Shown in pieces: positions 1-11,734 of a DNA stretch of 64,000 nucleotides. The stretch is from Anaeramoeba flamelloides. Lineage: Eukaryota; Metamonada; Anaeramoebidae. The stretch is from assembly GCA_027625915.1 (NCBI GenBank), contig JANTQA010000048.1, forward strand, positions 1,798,001-1,862,000, in the 5' to 3' direction. Positions within the stretch are counted from its first letter, which is position 1; every line of letters begins with the position of its first letter. The notes under the pieces were generated by a model. The model did not search any database. It worked only from the letters and a program-made list of their open reading frames with translations, and had not been told where the DNA came from. Position numbers and translations under genes: made by a program.

Positions 1-215
1 TCCTTGTAATTTCTTTTTTTTTTTTGATCTCGATTTGCTTTAAGCCTTTGACATTTTTTGTCTTTGCTATTTAGATTTTTATTTTCAAGTTAGTCATACT
101 TTCGTTTTAATATCACCATTATTAATAAGTAACTCCTTGATCTTTTTCCTTTGTAAATCTTCTCCCCGATATAAAGAAGATTCAGACAGGGAAAAAAATG
201 GAAAAAAATAAAAAT
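1..215 (-). repeat. Dispersed repeat R1, copy a (cut by window edge)
   Basis: Reverse complement of this stretch matches R1 copies near 16.85-17.13 kb, 17.69-17.87 plus 18.64-18.79 kb, and 45.12-45.43 kb. Shared words in order are TCTTCTTTATAT, AACTTGAAAATAAAA, a TCAAAGGCTTAAAG-type word and a GATCAAAAA A-rich tract. The copy is truncated by the window start. No coding capacity is visible. The family is not recognised; it behaves like a non-autonomous interspersed element. Confidence 0.75.
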
Positions 216-2882
216 ATAAACTTTTCAGAAAAATCATATTAATTTCTTATAGTAAAAAAAAAAAAGTCAACAAATAAAAGAGAATTTTGATCGTTTAATA
301 TTATTTTCATTAATTAATAATCTTGAAATCTATGATTTGATGCTTAAATTTCTCTTCAAAAATTTAAATACAAGAGCACCTAGAGTATAATTTACACTTG
401 TTCCTCAATAATAATAATAGTAATAAAAGAGAAATTTTACAAAAAAATATTTCTTTAATATATTTTTAGGACATCTTATAAAATATTTTTTATTTTAAAT
501 TTATAAATTTATATTTTCTTAATAAATAGAGGGACCTAAACAAATGGCAAAATCGTGTTTGATGGTTGGATCTTTTTATGTTGGACTTGATTTATTATCC
601 TCATTGATTGATTAAAATGAAAATCTTTATATTAAAACAAAATCATCTGATCAAAGAAAGTTTATTTTATTTATTTTTTTTTTTAGTCCATTTTATTCAA
701 AATAAAAAACAATAATAAAAATTAGTTTAAAAATTCATAATTTTTTCGAAAAGACAAATATTCAATAAAATTATCATCTTTTTTACAAGTATTTTTAATT
801 AAAGTTTTTTTAAATTTTTATTATTATTGAAATATTATAACAGACTCACTTAATAATGAATATAAGCCACTTTTCATTTTATGGGCACACCTATAAAATT
901 ATTACATAAATCAAACAGTAAAACTATAAAGTTTTGTTCAGAGATATTGGAGAAATTTTTAAGTTTTCTCATCTTTTTAACGTTTTTTTTTATGGTTTTC
1001 CTTAATGAAATTTTTTTGTATTAAAAAATTTTTAAACAAAATAATTCTCCTTTCTTAAATTTAAAAAGAAAATTCAATCGATGATTTTTTGTTAATTTTT
1101 ATGAAAATTGTATAATTTCGAAAAACAATTCAAAAATGTTACGATCTTCAAGATCATTAACTAAGTTATCTTTTTTAATTTTAAAAATTTATTTTCAAAA
1201 AATAAAATCAATTTACTAAACATGGGAAATGAAAAAACAATTATTTTAAAAAACAAAAAATCAAGAAATTAGAAGAAAAGAAAAAGATTAATCATCCCAA
1301 AATTTGTCTTGAATTTTTTAGAAAAAAAAAATTCAAACTAACTAAAAGAGTACAAAATTTCAAAAAAAAAAAATAAAAAAAATCAGTTATGAAGTTTTGA
1401 AAAGTAAGTACAATGAACATTAAATTTCTATTTTCCAAGTAAAAAATAGATTTTTTTGTAAAATTTGTGTCATTTCATCTGAAATAATTTTGAAAAAACT
1501 AATTTTTACACTTTTGTTATTGGATCTTTATTTCCAACATTAAAAATATCTGATTTTAGTACTATTTTTTTATGATTGTTTAATTTAGTCAATTGAAAAC
1601 ACATTACTGAGTATACTTAAATATTAAAATATCATCAAATTCGGCAGAGGTGGTAGTAATTCCAATCAAAAATATACTAAAGTGGGTTTATTATAATAAT
1701 TTATTACTTTCATTTTATTCATTTTTATCAGCAGAGTTCCCAACATGAATCCATTTTTGAAATTTATAATATCATAAAAATTTAGAATCAGAATATTTAA
1801 ATGATTCAAAAAGAATATGTCTGTATCAACATTTTAGACTTGTTAAAGTTCTTTTTAAAACCCTAGTACAAGTACAAAAATAAAAAATGTCCATTTTTTA
1901 TGATTTATTCTAAATTAACTTTTTTTAGGAATATCTTTCAGTTATAGTTTTAAAACAAGTGTTTGGCTAGGTTTGAATAGTAACCATTTTTTGCATTTTA
2001 GACAAGCTTATGTTCATTGGGTTTTTGAAAAAGGAGATTGAAAAAAAATGACAAAATAAAAAAGAACATTTTTTACTTTAATACTGTACTAGGGCTTTAA
2101 GTATTATTTTTCATAAACATCAAATATTATTTTATTCTTATTTGATCAAATCAAAAAAAAGAATTTTTTATTTGTTCCCAAACTCTATTATAAAAAAAAA
2201 ACGCTTCCTTTTATTCCATTTCCAAGTAAAATAATTTTCTGAGGAGGAATAAACATAAAAACATCAGTATTGAAGTAAAAATGATAAAAACTATAAAATT
2301 CATAAGATAAACTCCAAATATTTATTATTTTGAGAAGTATTATATGTCCCTACCAACCAAAAAACACTAAAAATGAAAAACTGATCAAATACTTTCCATT
2401 AATACAATTAAAAAAACAAAATGATAAAATAAAAATAAATAAAGTTTCAATTTAACTTTTTCTGGAAATCTTTTATTGACAAAATGATTGATTTAACACT
2501 TGAAATTATGTATATTTTTAGATTCAGTATCTTGTTTTAACTCATTTACTAAAACAAATTCTAAATTATTGGAATTTTCTTTTCACAAAAGGCACTAATT
2601 TGGTCCTCAAATGTTTTTTTTTAGTTTTAAAACGTAAAATGAAAAAAAAGTTAAACTAAAAGGATAAAATCTCTGGAAAAGCATTCTAATTTAATATATT
2701 AACTTATTCTTTGATTTCAAACTTTTCTCAACCCCAATTTTTCAAAAAAAAAATAAAAAAGTACACAGTAATTTCAAAAAATAATTTTGATATTCAAAAG
2801 TTGAGAGTGTTTTTATTCTAAAAAAAAATATCCCAGTGGTTAAGTGAATTAAGTATGAAACTTAGTTTTCGAAAAATATTAA
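216..2882. other. Non-coding, repeat-bearing AT-rich stretch
   Basis: No supported gene. A short word block at about 300-400 (CTAGAGTATAATTTACAC) recurs near 19.0 kb and, inverted, near 44.9 kb, each time close to an R1 copy, so R1 may be part of a larger repeat. A 24-codon open stretch at about 541-615 follows an AAATAG acceptor-like word but has no partner exon. The rest is homopolymer-rich spacer. Confidence 0.6.
1929..2041 (+). other. Exon-like segment, possible 3' exon or relic
   Basis: A T-rich tract ending TTTTTTAG is followed by an open frame of about 36 codons ending in TGA. The peptide has an unusually protein-like mix for this region (it contains SVWLGLNSNHFLHFRQAY and VHWVFEKGD). 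This resembles a terminal exon of a plus-strand gene. No upstream exon or start could be paired with it and the family is not recognised. It may be a remnant. Confidence 0.25.
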
Positions 2883-3266
2883 TCAGAAAAAAATAGAGCT
2901 TAATTTTATTAAGGACATATTCTTTTTGAATTTAAAAAAAAAATAAAATATTAATAATTTAATTTTGAGAAGGTTGGGATTCTCTGAAAAAACCGAATTA
3001 AAAAAAGAAATAAGTTGAGATTTATCCTTGGAAGAAAAAAGAATCACTTGATTCCATAGAATCAAAAAAAGAAAAATTTGAGGTTTTTTTTGAAAAAAAA
3101 TTAAAATGTAAAATCTGTTGATGAACAATAAAATCGTAAAAACATAAGGATTATTTAAATCATTACAATAAAATCTGTAGCTTGGTTTATCAATAAAAAT
3201 AAAAAAAAAAAGAATCCATTTTAAAATATCTACAAATTTTCTGTTATTTGAAATTGGATCAATCAA
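2883..3266 (-). CDS. Doubtful ORF downstream of Aquarius
   Basis: This open frame of 127 codons has no ATG at its 5' end (it opens at a TTG) and extends further upstream without one, so if real it would be an internal or terminal exon. The first 20 residues (IDPISNNRKFVDILKWIL) look protein-like; the remainder is dominated by Phe, Ile, Leu and Lys, as expected from translated AT-rich spacer. It lies 300 bp beyond the Aquarius stop codon on the same strand. No family is recognised. It may be chance. Confidence 0.2.
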   Translation of the reverse strand: MIDPISNNRKFVDILKWILFFFIFIDKPSYRFYCNDLNNPYVFTILLFINRFYILIFFQKKPQIFLFLILWNQVILFSSKDKSQLISFFNSVFSENPNLLKIKLLIFYFFFKFKKNMSLIKLSSIFF

Positions 3267-3572
3267 TAAAAGAAAAACAAAATTGTAATAAATAACAAAA
3301 CAAAAAATAAAGACAATGTAATTAACTTTTATATAAAAATACGAAAAGAGTTAATTATCACAAAAAAAAAAAAAAAAAAAAAATTAAATAAAAAAAATAA
3401 TTATTTTATTCTATAGTTTTTTTTTTTTTAAATTTTGGTTGCTTGGAAATGAAAATTTATTGAAAAAAAATCCCTTAAAAATATAAATTCTTAATATATT
3501 AACATAAAACTAAATACTGCCTATTTTAATAAGAAAAATACGAATAAAAATTACCAATCTTTCGAACAAGAT

Positions 3573-6500
3573 TTAATTTATTTCAATTTGAATGAATTTT
3601 TTATTATTATTTACGAAAGCTTTACTAAATTGGTATATGACATTTGACATTATTATCATATTATCGACTTCAAAAATTGCCTTATTATTTTTTGGATTTT
3701 GATTTAATTTTCTTTGAGTTTTATCAAAGATTTCATCTAAAACTAATACTAATTTCTCGTTTGCCATGTTATTTATTTGTAATTGGTTAAAAATGAAATT
3801 AAAACCAACATTTTTTTCAAGCAATTTTCTATTACAGAATACATAGCAACCAAAGCAAGCATGTAAGCAAATATTTGTAAATTGTTCTACTGAGATCAGA
3901 TTTTCATTTTCATTTGTTTTCACGAGCGAAATTAAAACAATTGGGGCATAGTTCCCATGGAATTCGTCAAAAGTCGATACACAATAATTATCGTTAAATA
4001 TTTTTGACCAGGAACATTTTTGTTTCAAGATTTTCAAAATTAATCTTTTTTGGGAATTATATGGAGTCAAAATTTTGATAACGTTTGAAGGGTATTTGAT
4101 AAATCTTAAATATTGGTATACAGAAACGATATATTCTGCTTCAGCGTAATTAATATAATCATTATTTCCTATTTGTTCTTGGCCAACATTTCGGTATTTG
4201 TCAACGTTAATTATTTGAAAATTATACAGCAAGCCGGGGTTATTTAGATCCTCACCAAATGTTGTTTCAAGATCCTTTAATGAAACAATTTTTTGATTGA
4301 TTCTTTGCTTTTTTTTCTCATTTTTGACTGGGAAATTATTAAGATTGCTATTCATATTATTAGCTTTGGTATTTATTTTTTCGAGATTCAAAAATTTTTT
4401 TAATAATAGGTTATTATTATTTAATTCCAATTGTTTAAAATTATTTAAAAAATGATTTTTAAACAAATTAACAATTGAAGAATTGATTCTCCATTGCGTA
4501 TTAAAATTAATCAAATTGGCCCCCAATCTACTAAATCTTCTAAAAGTGCTTATATATTTCCCCTCATTGTAATTGGAATAACGACCATCTTTGTGGTTTA
4601 TAAAATCGTTAAATTCTTGTAAGCCATTTTCTGTGCTTAAATCACCAAACATTATTATTTTTTCAATACTTTTCGGCTTTTGGTGTATTTGAAGTATTGT
4701 CAATAATTCAAGATCTAAAAAGTTTGTTGCTTCACTTAAAATTAAGGTATTAAATTGGAATTGATTTTTTTTAAAATCTTCAAAATGATTCACAATAAAA
4801 TCGAAAGTTGTACCAATTATTTTAGCTTGCTTAAATGTGAAAAAATGGAACCGAGAGGAGGTGGATTGTAATTGTTCTAATAATAAATGCTCGTTTAGTT
4901 CCATAAAGATTGGTAAAATTTGAGTATTATATAATTCCTTGGCAACATTAAAATCTTGCTCAAATTTATTAATGAACAATCCCTCAATTGAAGATTTTTT
5001 AAAAAAATCAACAAAGGGGAAACTATCTTTAACAGATTCTGTTGTGTTTGGGTTAATTGTCAAAAATTTATTATAATGATATTGGACTACAGTTTTGAAA
5101 AAATAATTCCCAGTTTCACAAGTGTAACCAACATTTTCGCCCACATTCAAGATTTTGCCAAGTTTAGATACTTGCTTTAGTAAAGCTATTCTTCTAATCA
5201 AGCAATGATCTAATAAGTTTTTTAATGAATTTGGTGTTTGGCTATTTTCATTTTCGTATTCCCAATCTTGAAGTTTTAATAAATGTCGATATTCAATGCC
5301 TAATAAATTTAATTTTTTAAAAATATTTTCTAATTCGTTTTTTGTTTTTGTTACAATAAATATTTTCTTATTGTTGTTGTTATTGCCATCCTTATTGTTT
5401 AAATTGTCATTTCTATATTTCAAAAGTTGATTTTTATAGAAATTGCTCACAATTTGCGATAACACCGTTTTTTTCCCGGTTCCATATGGCCCATTGACTA
5501 ATAACAATCCTGGCAAATTTGAACAAATTATTGCTAAAATTTGATTTTGAGTAAAATTATGATTATTATAATTTTTTGTAAATAAATTATTTTCAGTTAT
5601 TTCATTCATAATAAATTGATATTTTTCTTCTTCATTTAATAAATTATTTTTATTTTTTCTTTTTCTTTCATTTGCTTGGTGCTTATTATTATTTTCATCA
5701 CCCTCATTATCGTCATCATGCTTTTCAGTATTATTATTCTTTTTAGAAATTACAAATTTATAATTTTGAGTATTTTTAAAAATCGAAAATTTGGGTATTT
5801 TTAATTCATTATTTTTTTTCAAAATTACATTAGTATTAAAAATATTTTTAATTTGATTTTCGTTTATTAAACTATCATATAACGGTATTTCTTTTTTTTT
5901 TAATAATAACTTGAAAAGAGAATCAAATTCACCATATCCTAAAAATAAATCATTAAACCATTTGGGTAATTCAATTTTTTTAAATAAAGTAAACGAATTA
6001 TTTATTAATTTTTTTGCTAACTTAATTAATTGAATTTCGTAATTTGTTTGCAATTGTTTTTCGCCTGTTTTGCCATAGTTTGTGATTATTGAATTTAATA
6101 ATAAATCCCTTTTAATAATTACATTAAATTCCTTGTAGATATTTAATTTATTTACTTTTAAATTTTTTTGATATTGTTCTGGATCTAATTCGATCTCCAA
6201 TACCCTGGTATTACTAAAATCATCATCAACATTGCTTTCGGTATTTTCATTATTATTTTCATTATTAATTTTATCAATATTACTATTATCATCATTATTA
6301 TTTGGTTTTTTCTTTTTATTTAATTTAATTGATTTTGTTTCTTTTATTACTGTTCCAAGATGTAAATTAGAAATAATATATTGACTTGGATTGGTTTTGT
6401 CCTTTTTATACTTTAATAATATAACACCTGTGCCAATTGGTGTTTTGTCCCAATATTTACGATATTTTAATTCCCTTTTAGGATCGATTTCTTGTAAAAT

Positions 6501-9335
6501 TTTAAAATTTTCAAAAAGATCAAAATAAATATTGCATCTAACATTGTTTGGTATTTGAGATCCTAATTCTGGCTTTTCAACTGCAATTATTTCTGATTTT
6601 AATAAATTTATTATTGATTTTCCTGGTGTAAATAATTCTTTTTTGGAACTCCTTTTAAAAACATTTCCCAATTCAGAAATTAGTTTCAAATTATGATTTT
6701 TTAATAAAAAATTCAAATTTCGATAAAAAAAATCATGATAGGATAAATATTGCAAACTTAGTTCGGGACATTGTAAATTCATATTTTTTTTAAATTTAAT
6801 TTTCCCGTTATCCATTATTATAAAAGATTTTGGGAAAAACAAGTTGAGTTTTTTATTATTTAACCATTTATTTTTTGAAAATCGTCGTTTTAATATTTTA
6901 ATAATTAAGCTTTTCTCTTTATTAAGATCATCATTTTGATTATTATTATTATTATTATTATCATTATTATCATTTTTATCATTTTGAATGTTTTCTAAAT
7001 CCATTAAGAGTTTCACCAAATTTAAAAGCTGATCCAAAGATAAATTATTTAAATATTTTTCTAATATTTTTGGTTTCATTGAGTTTGATACGCTATCTAA
7101 TATTAATGGCTTTAATACTTGAGGAAAATGATGGAATGCAGTTTTTTGAAGAAAGAAAATTCCTTGTTCTTTTTCTACCATAACATTTTCTTTTAATTTC
7201 ATTTTTCCTGTATGGGAATTAATTGGATATTCTTCATAATTATCCAAATATTTTATGAGATTTTTAAAATTATTTAATTTTGTATTAGAATTGCTTTTTA
7301 AAAAAAACAATTTTGATAAGTAAGTTTTTTCTATTAAATGATGATGTTTAAAGACTGGTAAAAAAAATCTTCTTAATGAAAGTCTAGCTAAAAACGAAAA
7401 AAATAATTGAACAATAGAATGTAAGTATTTTATCAAAATATTCATCTCTTCATTATTTTCCTGTTCAATTATTTTTGATAATTGATTTAATATTTGGAAA
7501 TATTGTTGAAAAATTATAGACAAGAAATTTTTTGATACCTCAAGTAATTCTATTCGAACCATATTTTTTTTGGTTTTTTTTATTTTTTTTGTTTTGTTCC
7601 AAATCCTTTTTAGTTTTTTCCAACTAACGGAAAGTTCCTTTGACTGTTCAAATTCACTTTGTAATTCGTTTTCACTTAAAACAATCCAATTTGGTAACGA
7701 TACCAATCTTAAAACTATTGAACTAATTGTTTCATTATCGGGTTCTGAAAAGCATTTTATAAAAAATTGTATAATTTCAATCTTTTCAACAATGCTGATA
7801 TTTTTGTTGTCGTTGTTGATTAAATAATCACGAATTATTACAATAACAAAAATCATAAATTTATTTAAAGGTATTGAACGTGGTAACCATTTTAAGGAAT
7901 TAATGATTTTTATGATTGTTAAAAAATGCAGTTTTTCCGAATTGAATGTTAAATTTGGCCAGAGATAACTATTTTTTTTTTATTTTGGAATAAATTTTTA
8001 AATATTTGATCAGCTTTTGTAAAAAAAAAAAAAAAAAAAAAATTAGGATCTTAATTTGTTAAACAACACGATCTTTTATTTGAGGTAATAAAAATAATTC
8101 TCATTTTTTTCTTGAAAGTAATCTTGCTTATTTTATTGAATTATTAATTAAAAATTATTGAGACAGCTGTTATAAAATAATGCTGAACCAAAAGTTTTCT
8201 AAAATGTCACCTAAACTGCTTAAAACGGGTAAGTTAGAAAGTTTGAAGTCCCACTTAGATAAACTTTTTGTTTCGAACTTCTTTAAAACAGCTAGAAAAG
8301 AAAATAAACGGTTGGTTAATTCATAGAGAAATTATGGTTCGTTAATAAATTTATTTGAACATAATGATAAATTCAAAAAGATATTTTAAACTTTTTAGTT
8401 CTTTTTCCCATTTTTTGGATTTTTTTTATTGTCGGTTTGAAATAAAAAAGATGAAAGAAAGAATTGTATTATTTTAGGTATAAAGAAAACTTTGTAAATT
8501 AGTCGACTTTCAAAATATTTTCTTTGAAACAAATTTTTTTAAAAAGCAGAGTTATCAGATTTATAAAAAGCAAAATTGAACTGAAAAATTGTTTGTACTT
8601 TTTTTGAATTTATCGGTAATTGAAATTTTGATGAAAATTCAAGGAACAAGTTTAAAATTTTTCCTTTAAACGATGTACTGAAGCAATTTTTTACAACTTT
8701 TTGTTTTACTTTTATAAAAACTACAATTTTTTGTTTTTGAAATTTTAATTAAAACATGAAAAATAAGCACTGGTTTAATTAAGGTATTCTTTTTTAAAAA
8801 TTGTGTCATTGGCTATAATTTTGTTCTTTTGTATCAAAATAGAGTCAACAGTAAAGGGAAATTATTTCTTTGTTGTGATCCTTGTAAAAAATAATCTTTT
8901 TGAAAAGAGAAGAAATTGACAATATTTTCATTCGAGTAGTCAAAATCTTTCTTTAGTTAAGGATATGAAATGGTATAAAAAACATTTTCACAAAAGTAAA
9001 AGAGAGATAGTTGGTATTTTAAAATACAGCTGTTTTAAAACAGCACACTCAAAAGTTTTATAAAGTGCAATTAAAACGGCTTAAAACGGGCGAATTAGGT
9101 CATAAGAAAAACCACTTTGAAAACTTTTTGTACGTACTTTGTTAAAACAACAATAACTTTTTTTTTTTTTTCTTTTTAATTTCCTTTTTTGATTCATTCG
9201 TAATTTTAGGAGGAAATAAAAAAGAAGATCGTTAAAAATAAATTTTCTATTTTTTTTGTTTTTGGAAAGGTTTTAATTTTAAAAAATTCTGAGTCAGTTT
9301 ATTCGTAATTGTAAGAGACAAAATTTTAGTATCGA

Positions 9336-9374
<39 letters not shown>

Positions 9375-9638
9375 AGCCTTCATTTTAAAAAAAAGAAAGT
9401 AAAGGAAACAAATAAAAAAAAAAATTAGAATAAAAAAAAGACAAAAGAAAGGGATCACAAAATCTGGTTATTAATTGGGAAAGAAAAATTACTTTTCTAA
9501 GAAACTAGTTTCTTGAAGGATTGTTATGATTTCTGGGGTTTTGCTTAAAGAATCATAAATTGTTTTGACTATTTTAAGATCAAAATTGGTATTTTTTTGT
9601 TTCCAATGCTTGTTTGCAATTGATTGGATATTTTGCAT
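3573..9638 (-). CDS. AQR: Aquarius-type intron-binding spliceosomal helicase (degenerate motifs)
   Basis: This is the SF1 helicase-like Aquarius (IBP160/EMB-4/Cwf11), which binds intron RNA in the spliceosome. Two exons: 9638-9493 and 7968-3573, with a 1,524-bp intron (donor GTAATT, acceptor AATAG). The splice recreates the family word ENYLW, and exon 1 (MQNIQSIANKHW...) aligns with the family N-terminus, which fixes the start. Predicted length is 1,513 aa; human AQR is 1,485. The N-terminal ARM region holds SLPNWI. Further conserved words are EYRHLLKL and YTCETGNYFF (near 997), GLLYNFQIINV (near 1,294) and ILTPYNSQK (near 1,347). Walker A is GPYGTGKKT (875-883) with Lys881 kept. Motif II is SEAT (from 1,127), motif III GDLSTENG, motif V DEFHGNYAP and motif VI CLHACFGCYVF; all four depart from the family. 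Asn/Asp-rich loops interrupt the middle. Identification is secure; ATPase activity is doubtful. Confidence 0.96.
8160..8330 (+). repeat. Repeat R2, copy 1 (in Aquarius intron)
   Basis: Direct repeat of the 9020-9165 segment at moderate identity. Shared blocks include CAGCTGTTxTAAAA, CTTAAAACGGG, a CCACTT-containing block and AAACTTTTTGT. Both copies lie in the same intron, so this looks like a local duplication or two insertions of one short element. Confidence 0.65.
9020..9165 (+). repeat. Repeat R2, copy 2 (in Aquarius intron)
   Basis: Partner of the segment at 8160-8330. The CAGCTGTTTTAAAACAGC word near its left end is itself an imperfect palindrome. No target-site duplication was made out. 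Confidence 0.65.
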
Positions 9639-9706
9639 TGTTTTTGAAAAGAAATTTAAAACACCTTTTGTGTTTATGTATTTAGTATTTTAAAAATCAA
9701 GAAAAA

Positions 9707-10126
9707 ATGAAAAAAAACCAAATGATTCATAATTCAGAATTTAATCTTTGTTCAAAAATGAAGAATAACTTAATAATTATAGATACAAAACAGATCTTTT
9801 TGTTTACTATCAAAAACGTTTTGGCATTGTCTATAGAAAAAGAAGCTCCAGAAGAAAAATTAGTTTTATCAAAGAAAGTCAATGTTTTATTATTTTTTGT
9901 AAGGGAGAATTTTAAATTTTTAAGGCTGGGCTCCCAAGTGAATTTATAATTTTACAACACAAACACCAATTTCTAATATTCAAGTTCAGGTTTTTACAAT
10001 CTATCAACTACAAGGTGAATAATTTTTTTTTGGACCAATACAAGGGTTTGAAAAATTAATTGGGAACAAGTTTCTTTTCGTTTTCATTTGTTTTTAAAGA
10101 TCCTACTAGAGTTTCAAAAGAAATAG
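9707..10126 (+). CDS. Candidate small split gene divergent from Aquarius
   Basis: An ATG at 9707 lies only 69 bp from the Aquarius start on the other strand, suggesting a shared promoter region. The first exon contains IEKEAPEEKL and ends at about 9862 or 9898 (donor GTTTTA or GTAAGG, both phase 0). A second exon may run 9925-10014 (AGLPSEFIILQHKHQF..., donor GTGAAT) and a third 10100-10126 (ILLEFQKK then stop), all phase 0. One of the proposed introns would be only 26 or 62 bp, which weakens the model. The product, roughly 100 aa, is not recognised. Confidence 0.35.
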
Positions 10127-11734
10127 ATTTTTTTAGCATAAATATTTCACAATAACAAAGATTCAAAAATCTTTATATTATTCTACGATATTGAAGTTAT
10201 CCATCTTGTTCAACAATTCTAAAATTCAAGACACTCACTAACTGCTTAAATAGATATTACTCTATATCCAATAAAAACTCAAATCAATTTTGTCCTCTTT
10301 GGTAAAAAGTTGAACAGAAAGAAAATAATAGAAAATATTAATCATCTTTTATGGTGTGCCCTTCTTATGTAAAAAATAGATTAATTTTTCTAAATAGATT
10401 GAAAAAAAAATCAAATAATTTATCAAAATAATTATTTCCTATCAAATCAATAGTTATAGAAGCTTTTGAGAGGACATTATTAAATTTTAAAATTGAAAAA
10501 ATTATATTTATTCATATCTTTGAATCGTTTCTTGATTATTTTTTAATGTTACAAAAGTTTTTTTTTTGGTTTTTAATACTTGTCGGTTGTGAGTGGAAAT
10601 CAAAAAGATTTTTGTATGATTAGTAATATTATATTAATTAAATTGTTGAAAATCCAAAAAGTACAAAGATTAATACTAAATATTTGTAAAAATTTGTTGT
10701 AAAAACAATTTTAACAAAAAATGTAAAGTAAAAAAATTTAACCTTAAAACAAGTTACAAAAGTCTGATTTGTCTCTGAATTATTTTTTTTAAAAATCCTT
10801 TCTGAAATCATCCAAACCATATTCTAACCGACCCGAAAATACCGTAAGTTACCCTAACATACCTCAAACTACCCGAAAAAAGGAGTTATTAAATACCTAC
10901 AGCCTTTATATTTCAAGAGAATCACTATTTTGAAAAAATTGAGAATTTAACCAATTTTGAAATTTGACCAAATTTGAAAAGTTATAATTTCCCCCTTTTG
11001 TTTCCTTGTGTTTTGTTAAAAAAAAGTAAATCAAAATTTTTGAGTTTATAACTTGTAAAAATGACAAAAAATCTTCAATCTGATTTGATCTTTATAAATT
11101 TTTATATTGTTAAAATAAAAGTTTGGGTGTGTTGATTTGATCATAAGAATATGAAGGAAAAAAATAATGATAAAGAAATTATAAAGAAATCCAAAGAAAA
11201 AGAAAAAGAAAAAAAGAAAAAGAAAAAGAAAAGGAAAAGGAAAAGGAAAAGGAAAAACAGCAATTTAATTAAAAAAAAAACAAAATAAAAATAACATTAA
11301 AATATTTATTATTAAAACAAAAAAAAATGAATTTTAACAAAAATAAATAGTAAAGTTTAAGATCAAAAAAAGTAAAAAATACATAAAGAATTTTTTTATC
11401 TAAATTATAAATTTTAATGATAAAAACAAAAAAAAAATAAAATAAAATTAAACATGAAAGAGAGTTAAAGAGATAAGAAAATAAATTTAAGAGTTTAAAA
11501 AAAATAAATAAGATTTTGATCATTGATTTTTTTTCTTATATTTTATGCTTATTTATAGTGGATTTTTTCGAAATAAAATATTCACTTCTTTTTCTTATAA
11601 TTTTAATTAAATTAACAAAAAAAAATATATTTCTTTCAAAGGTTTTTTTTTCTATTTGAAAAGTTTTATTTGAATCTTTTGATTATTTATTTTTCTTCAG
11701 CTTTTATTTTTTTTTGATTATCAATCATTCAATT
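10127..11734. other. Non-coding spacer with GAAAAAG microsatellite
   Basis: No supported gene. Near 10,830-10,870 a block of ACC/TACC words (ACCGTAAGTTACCCTAACATACC) resembles the GTACC/GTGCC blocks beside the hairpin repeats at 12.97 and 47.57 kb. At 11,185-11,262 there is a GAAAAAG to GAAAAGG microsatellite. The long minus-strand frame at 11,269-11,523 is almost pure Phe/Ile/Leu and is treated as chance. Confidence 0.6.
11185..11262 (+). repeat. GAAAAAG/GAAAAGG microsatellite
   Basis: About 12 hexamer-like units grade from GAAAAA to GGAAAA. It lies 470 bp beyond the CK2-beta stop codon. The CK2-beta C-terminal KEKE tail is the same hexamer in the opposite orientation. Confidence 0.85.

Larger units (their letters stand above)
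7969..9492 (-). other. 1.5-kb Aquarius intron 1 containing a repeat pair
   Basis: The intron is defined by the exon junction described under AQR. It holds two related segments, about 8160-8330 and 9020-9165, sharing CAGCTGTT, AAAACGGG and AAACTTTTTGT words in the same order and orientation. It also holds an A run near 8020-8041 and a T run of about 31 near 9339-9369. No open reading frame worth reporting lies inside it. Confidence 0.85.

Noticed and set aside
1641-1683. Words TTCGGCAG and ATATACTAAA, reminiscent of U6 snRNA
   Set aside because: The intervening sequence, 5' stem and ACAGAGA region of U6 are absent; only two short words match.
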